A program made the position numbers and the translations under genes. A stretch of 64,000 bases of DNA, from assembly GCF_014651375.1 (NCBI RefSeq), contig NZ_BMWT01000004.1, positions 186,001 through 250,000 of the forward strand, read 5' to 3'. Positions 59,872-64,000 of the stretch are shown piece by piece. Below the pieces are notes generated by a model. It was not told where the DNA came from. It saw only the letters and a program-made list of their open reading frames with translations, and ran no database searches. Origin of the DNA: Tateyamaria omphalii. Its GTDB lineage: Bacteria > Pseudomonadota > Alphaproteobacteria > Rhodobacterales > Rhodobacteraceae. Each line of letters opens with the position of its first letter. Position 1 is the stretch's first letter.

Positions 59872-60858
59872 ATGCCAAAGGAACGTCTGAGTGTTGTCGT
59901 TACGCGACGGTTGCCCGCCGAGGTTGAGACCCGGCTGAGCGAGTTGTTCGATGTCACCCTGCGTGACAGCGACGCCCCCATGACACGCGCCGAATTGGTC
60001 GAGGCGATGAAGTCCGCAGATGTCCTTGTTCCGACGATCACGGACACCGTGGATGGCGCGATGATCGGACAGGCGGGTGAGCGGCTGAAGCTGATCGCCA
60101 ATTATGGTGCTGGCGTCGATAATATTGACGTCTCGACGGCACGGCAGCGCGGCATTCTTGTGTCGAACACGCCCGGCGTGCTGACCGATGATACGGCCGA
60201 CATGACCATGGGACTGATCCTGGCCGTCACCCGTCGCCTGCCCGAAGGGCTGGCCGCGATGCAATCAGGAAATTGGGACGGGTGGGCGCCTACTGCGTTC
60301 CTTGGTGGCCGGGTCGCCGGACGCAGGCTTGGCATCCTTGGCATGGGCCGCATCGGACAGGCGGTTGCCCGCCGAGCGGCGGCTTTCGGCATGCAGGTGC
60401 ACTATCACAACCGTCGTCGCCTGCGTCCCGAGATCGAAGAAGAGTTGCAAGCCACATGGTGGGAAAGCCTCGACCAGATGGTGGCCCGCATGGATGTGAT
60501 CAGCGTCAACTGCCCGCACACACCCTCCACCTTTCACCTGATGAATGCACGCCGTTTGAAGTTGATGAAACCGGACGCCGTGATTGTGAACACGTCGCGT
60601 GGTGAGGTCATTGACGAAAACGCCCTGACCCGGATGTTGCGTGCGGGCGAGATCGCGGGGGCGGGTCTTGATGTCTATGAAAACGGGACCGAGGTGAACC
60701 CGCGCCTGCGCGAACTGAACAATGTTGTGCTGCTGCCCCATATGGGCTCGGCCACACGGGAAAGCCGGGTCGAGATGGGCGAAAAGGTCATTATCAACAT
60801 CAAGACCTTTGATGATGGCCACCGCCCGCCGGATCAGGTTGTGCCATCCATGCTGTGA
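59872..60858 (+). CDS. D-isomer-specific 2-hydroxyacid dehydrogenase (glyoxylate/hydroxypyruvate reductase-like)
   Basis: 328-residue NAD(P)-dependent dehydrogenase. The nucleotide motif is LGILGMGRIGQAVARRA. The catalytic Arg is in NTSRGEVIDENAL, the Glu follows in the NPRLRELNNV segment region, and the His is in LLPHMGSATRESR. It would interconvert 2-hydroxy and 2-oxo acids, for example glyoxylate and glycolate. GGGAGG precedes the ATG. A terminator follows the gene. It stands alone. Confidence 0.92.
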   Translation: MPKERLSVVVTRRLPAEVETRLSELFDVTLRDSDAPMTRAELVEAMKSADVLVPTITDTVDGAMIGQAGERLKLIANYGAGVDNIDVSTARQRGILVSNTPGVLTDDTADMTMGLILAVTRRLPEGLAAMQSGNWDGWAPTAFLGGRVAGRRLGILGMGRIGQAVARRAAAFGMQVHYHNRRRLRPEIEEELQATWWESLDQMVARMDVISVNCPHTPSTFHLMNARRLKLMKPDAVIVNTSRGEVIDENALTRMLRAGEIAGAGLDVYENGTEVNPRLRELNNVVLLPHMGSATRESRVEMGEKVIINIKTFDDGHRPPDQVVPSML

Positions 60859-60862
60859 TACC

Positions 60863-60887
60863 CCGGGCGGCGTGTCTGCCCGGTTTT
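60863..60887 (+). terminator. Rho-independent terminator of the 2-hydroxyacid dehydrogenase gene
   Basis: CCGGGC (60863-60868), 9-base loop, GCCCGG (60878-60883), then TTTT (60884-60887). Good stem and U-tract in the direction of transcription, five bases after the stop. Confidence 0.75.
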
Positions 60888-60929
60888 GACGTCTGATTTG
60901 ACCTGCCTGCCGCGCCAAAGGAGGATCCC

Positions 60930-62711
60930 ATGCGCTTTTCCATGACCGTTGCCTTTACCCTGATCGCAGGGGCCGCCTTGGCCCAGCAAACGGCAGATGC
61001 CGTGCAGCCCGAAAGCGGGACCGATGGCGCTGCCGTCGCAACGACCGAGGCGGTGGCTGCCGCTCAGGCCTCCAAGGACGCAGGTCAGCCGGTCGAAGCG
61101 CAAAACTACATGGTGGCCGCGGCCAATCCGCTGGCTGTGCAGGCCGGTGTCGAAGTGCTCGCCAAGGGTGGCACCGCAGCGGACGCCCTTGTTGCGGTGC
61201 AGGTCGTGCTTGGCCTAGTCGAACCGCAATCGTCAGGACTGGGCGGTGGCGCGTTCCTTGTCTGGTATGATGCGGAAACACAGGAATTGACGACCCTTGA
61301 TGGTCGCGAAACAGCACCGTTGGCAGCCACGCCGCAATTGTTCCAGACCGAGGATGGAGAACCCATGGGCTTCTTCGATGCAGTGGTCGGCGGACGATCC
61401 GTTGGCACGCCAGGCACACCGGCATTGCTGGAAGAGGTGCATCGGCGTTGGGGCAGCCAACCGTGGCCTACCCTATTCGATGCCGGGATTGATCTGGCCG
61501 AGGATGGGTTCGAAGTGTCGCCGCGTCTCGCTGGTCTGGTCGAGCGGGATGCAGAACGCCTGGGCCGCATTCCCGTGACCGCAGACTACTTCCTGCCAGA
61601 CGGGGTGCCATTGAGCGTGGGCACAGTGCTGCAAAATCCCGAATATGCCCAGACTTTGCGGATCTTGGCGGCTGAAGGTGCCGATGCGTTCTACACCGGC
61701 AAGATTGCGCAGGACATCATGGCGACTGTGCAATTTGCACCGGGCAATCCGGGCGTTCTGTCCGAGCTTGATCTCGCCATTTATCAGGTCAAGGAACGGG
61801 CACCGGTCTGTGTCAGTTACCGCGCACATGATGTCTGCGGGATGGGGCCGCCCTCATCCGGGGCGCTGACCGTGGGACAGATCCTTGGAATGCTAGACAG
61901 TTACGATTTGGAAGCGCTGGGGGCGGAGAACCCTGAGAGCTGGCGGCTGATCGGGGATGCCTCGCGCCTCGCCTTCGCGGATCGAGGGCGGTACATGGCG
62001 GACAGTGATTTTGTCCCAATGCCAACTGCCGGTCTTGTTGATCCTGCGTATCTTGCCGACCGCGCGGGTCAACTGGGCGGAGACACGACACTGGCCGAAG
62101 TCGCGCCGGGCAATCCGGCCTTTGACCATGCCAGCAACTGGGCGGATGACCAAAGCCTCGAACTGCCGTCGACCTCGCATATCTCGATTGTGGACGCCTA
62201 TGGCAACGTCGCGTCGATGACGACCACCATCGAAAACGCATTCGGGTCGCGGCTGATGGTGCATGGCTTCCTGCTGAACAACGAACTCACTGATTTCAGC
62301 TTCAGCACCCATGTGGATGGTGTGCCAATTGCAAATGCATTGGCGCCGGGCAAGCGCCCCCGCTCATCCATGTCCCCCACCATAGTGATGAAGGATGGCG
62401 CCCCGGTTCTGGCCATCGGTTCTCCTGGCGGCAGCCGCATCATCGGCTACACAGCCAAGTCGATCATCGCATGGATGGACTGGGGTATGGACGTGCAGCA
62501 GGCCATCAGTCTGCCCCACGCGGTGAACCGCTTTGGAACCTATGACTTCGAAGAGGGCACATCGGCCGCCGATCTTGCACCTGCCATGGAAGCGCTTGGC
62601 TTCGAAGTGAATGTGCGTGGGTTGAATTCCGGTCTCCATGCGATTGAGATTGGTGAAACTCTGCTGGGCGGGGCGGACCCGCGCCGCGAAGGAATTGCGC
62701 TGGGCGACTGA
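60930..62711 (+). CDS. ggt: Gamma-glutamyltransferase (gamma-glutamyl transpeptidase)
   Basis: 593-residue periplasmic enzyme that cleaves the gamma-glutamyl bond of glutathione and related peptides. Signal peptide MRFSMTVAFTLIAGAALAQ. The autoprocessing threonine is T415 in LPSTSHISIVDAYGN, so the precursor splits into a large N-terminal and a small C-terminal chain, and the later GSPGGSRII segment is the oxyanion-hole region. AGGAGG is just before ATG 60930. It is followed by the FAD-linked oxidase gene. Confidence 0.95.
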   Translation: MRFSMTVAFTLIAGAALAQQTADAVQPESGTDGAAVATTEAVAAAQASKDAGQPVEAQNYMVAAANPLAVQAGVEVLAKGGTAADALVAVQVVLGLVEPQSSGLGGGAFLVWYDAETQELTTLDGRETAPLAATPQLFQTEDGEPMGFFDAVVGGRSVGTPGTPALLEEVHRRWGSQPWPTLFDAGIDLAEDGFEVSPRLAGLVERDAERLGRIPVTADYFLPDGVPLSVGTVLQNPEYAQTLRILAAEGADAFYTGKIAQDIMATVQFAPGNPGVLSELDLAIYQVKERAPVCVSYRAHDVCGMGPPSSGALTVGQILGMLDSYDLEALGAENPESWRLIGDASRLAFADRGRYMADSDFVPMPTAGLVDPAYLADRAGQLGGDTTLAEVAPGNPAFDHASNWADDQSLELPSTSHISIVDAYGNVASMTTTIENAFGSRLMVHGFLLNNELTDFSFSTHVDGVPIANALAPGKRPRSSMSPTIVMKDGAPVLAIGSPGGSRIIGYTAKSIIAWMDWGMDVQQAISLPHAVNRFGTYDFEEGTSAADLAPAMEALGFEVNVRGLNSGLHAIEIGETLLGGADPRREGIALGD

Positions 62712-62738
62712 CGCCCGGCGATCAGGGGGAGAGCACAC

Positions 62739-64000
62739 ATGCCGCAGGCTATTGATCTGCCACGCAACGAAGAGGGGATTGCCACAGCGCTTGGCATCCT
62801 CAAGCAGCAATTCGGCGATCGGTTCCACACGGGTCAGGCGATGCGCGACCAGCACGCGCACACGACCACGTGGATTCGCGGTCAGGCCCCAGATGCGGTG
62901 GTGTTTCCCACCTCGACCAAGGAAGTGTCCGACATCATCAAGGTCTGCGCGACGCACCAGGTGCCGGTGATCCCCTTCGGCACCGGCACGTCGCTGGAAG
63001 GGCATGTGAACGCGCCTGCAGGCGGGGTGTCTGTGGACCTGACGCAGATGGATCAGATTCTGGCCGTCAATGCCGAAGATCTCGATTGCGTTGTGCAACC
63101 GGGTGTGACGCGCGAGCAGTTGAACACCTATCTGCGGGACCGTGGGCTGTTCTTTCCCATCGATCCCGGCGCCAATGCCTCGCTTGGGGGCATGGCGTCC
63201 ACCCGCGCGTCGGGCACCAACGCGGTGCGCTACGGCACGATGAAAGACAACGTGCTAGCGCTTGAAGCTGTAATGGCCGACGGTCGGGTGATCCGAACCG
63301 CGCAGCGCGCGAAGAAGACCAGCGCCGGTTATGACATGACCCGGTTGTTGATCGGGTCCGAGGGCACGCTGGGCCTGATCACCGAGATCACGCTGAAACT
63401 GCAGGGTATTCCCGAGGCCATTTCTGCAGCCCGTATGTCCTTTCCCTCGATCGATGCGGCTTGTCAGGCTGTGATGACGACGATCCAATACGGCATCCCC
63501 GTCGCCCGGATTGAGTTGATGGACGCCCTGAACGTGAAAGCGGCGAATGACTATGCCGGTTTAACCTTGCCGGAGACACCGCTGCTGCTGCTGGAATTTC
63601 ATGGCTCCGACAGCGGCGTGATCGAACAGGCCGAGATGTTTGGCTCCATCGCCGAAGATGCGGGCGGAACGGACTTTGCAGCCACCGCAACGGCCGAGGA
63701 ACGCAACAAACTGTGGAAGGCACGGCATGATCTCTACTGGGCGACACTGCAATTGCGGCCCGGTGCGCAGGGGATTTCAACAGATGTCTGCGTGCCCATC
63801 TCGCGCTTGGCCGAGGCTGTGACGGGCGCACAGGCCAAGGCGGCAGAACTGGATCTACTGGCACCGATCGTGGGTCATGTTGGGGACGGCAATTTCCACA
63901 GCCTTGTGCTGATTGATATGGACAATGCCGACGAAGTGCGCCGCGCCGAAGAGTTCACCGCGTTTCTGGCCGATGAGGCGATCCGGATGGACGGCACCTG
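62739..64000 (+). CDS. FAD-linked oxidase, D-lactate/2-hydroxyacid dehydrogenase (GlcD/DLD-like, partial, right edge)
   Basis: At least 420 residues, cut by the right edge. The N-terminal FAD-binding PCMH domain has VIPFGTGTSLEGH, then GGMASTRASGTNAVRYGTMKDNV and GSEGTLGLITEITLKL; the C-terminal cap domain has GHVGDGNFH. This matches FAD-dependent D-lactate or glycolate dehydrogenases that feed electrons to the membrane or a cytochrome. GGGGGA is about ten bases before ATG 62739. The physiological substrate cannot be fixed. Confidence 0.9.
   Translation, partial: MPQAIDLPRNEEGIATALGILKQQFGDRFHTGQAMRDQHAHTTTWIRGQAPDAVVFPTSTKEVSDIIKVCATHQVPVIPFGTGTSLEGHVNAPAGGVSVDLTQMDQILAVNAEDLDCVVQPGVTREQLNTYLRDRGLFFPIDPGANASLGGMASTRASGTNAVRYGTMKDNVLALEAVMADGRVIRTAQRAKKTSAGYDMTRLLIGSEGTLGLITEITLKLQGIPEAISAARMSFPSIDAACQAVMTTIQYGIPVARIELMDALNVKAANDYAGLTLPETPLLLLEFHGSDSGVIEQAEMFGSIAEDAGGTDFAATATAEERNKLWKARHDLYWATLQLRPGAQGISTDVCVPISRLAEAVTGAQAKAAELDLLAPIVGHVGDGNFHSLVLIDMDNADEVRRAEEFTAFLADEAIRMDGT

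Noticed and set aside
1-64000. CRISPR arrays, rRNA operons, transposases and prophage clusters
   Set aside because: I looked for repeated spacers, conserved rRNA segments, transposase motifs and runs of phage structural genes, and saw none; the beta-helix and DUF1353 proteins alone are not enough for a prophage call.

Overview
The window is dense, GC-rich chromosomal DNA from an alphaproteobacterium. I infer a Rhodobacterales (Roseobacter-group) marine bacterium from several traits: an AglE/AglR-type sugar locus, TRAP and CUT1 ABC uptake systems, an NDUFS4-like complex I protein, a carnitine-type CoA operon and many tightly packed, overlapping genes. It holds about sixty protein genes and one tRNA-Gln(UUG). 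I see no rRNA, CRISPR array, insertion sequence or prophage block.

Region by region. 1-3.6 kb: the start of an alpha-glucoside-type ABC operon (aglE, cut by the left edge), divergent from a LacI regulator and a GH1 beta-glucosidase, with two identical palindromic operators between them. 3.6-12.3 kb: a candidate sulfosugar (sulfoquinovose) locus. A GntR/UTRA regulator, a Gfo/Idh/MocA protein and an SDR run leftward. An SsuD-like flavin monooxygenase, a YdhF-like aldo/keto reductase, a flavin reductase and a three-part TRAP transporter run rightward. The monooxygenase, aldo/keto reductase and flavin reductase match the SmoC/SmoB/SmoA set of the sulfo-SMO pathway. The Gfo/Idh/MocA protein could be an NAD-dependent sulfoquinovosidase (GH188 type). 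12.3-14.9 kb: a DUF1353 lipoprotein, a Sel1 protein and a MauG/cytochrome c peroxidase. 14.9-19.9 kb: a carnitine/crotonobetaine-like CoA operon (CaiD-like hydratase, ADP-forming type acyl-CoA synthetase, acyl-CoA dehydrogenase) with a divergent CdhR/GlxA-type regulator. 19.9-24.3 kb: an RND efflux pair. 24.5-28.3 kb: a cyclooxygenase-like haem peroxidase, an Asp/Glu-racemase family protein and a PLP-dependent lyase.

28.6-43.3 kb is a large, unusual sugar-catabolism region: a TIM-barrel isomerase, two PfkB kinases, an FGGY kinase, an amidohydrolase and aldo/keto reductase of L-fucose-oxidation type, a BtpA (SgcQ-like) and M42 (SgcX-like) pair, a complete CUT1 ABC transporter split over two strands, a MocD-like membrane desaturase and a FucU mutarotase. 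The gene mix does not match any complete pathway I know.

43.3-64 kb is mostly housekeeping and small accessory genes: an NDUFS4-like protein, a class III nucleotide cyclase, uvrB, a solitary MrcB-N/HNH protein resembling a type IV restriction enzyme, an ABM monooxygenase, secreted proteins, a beta-helix protein, a RES/Xre toxin-antitoxin pair, a leishmanolysin-like protease, tRNA-Gln, an MscS channel with a BON domain, a quinone oxidoreductase, RidA, an SH3 protein, a D-2-hydroxyacid dehydrogenase, gamma-glutamyltransferase and an FAD-linked oxidase cut by the right edge. All functions were read by eye from motifs and gene context; no database search was run.
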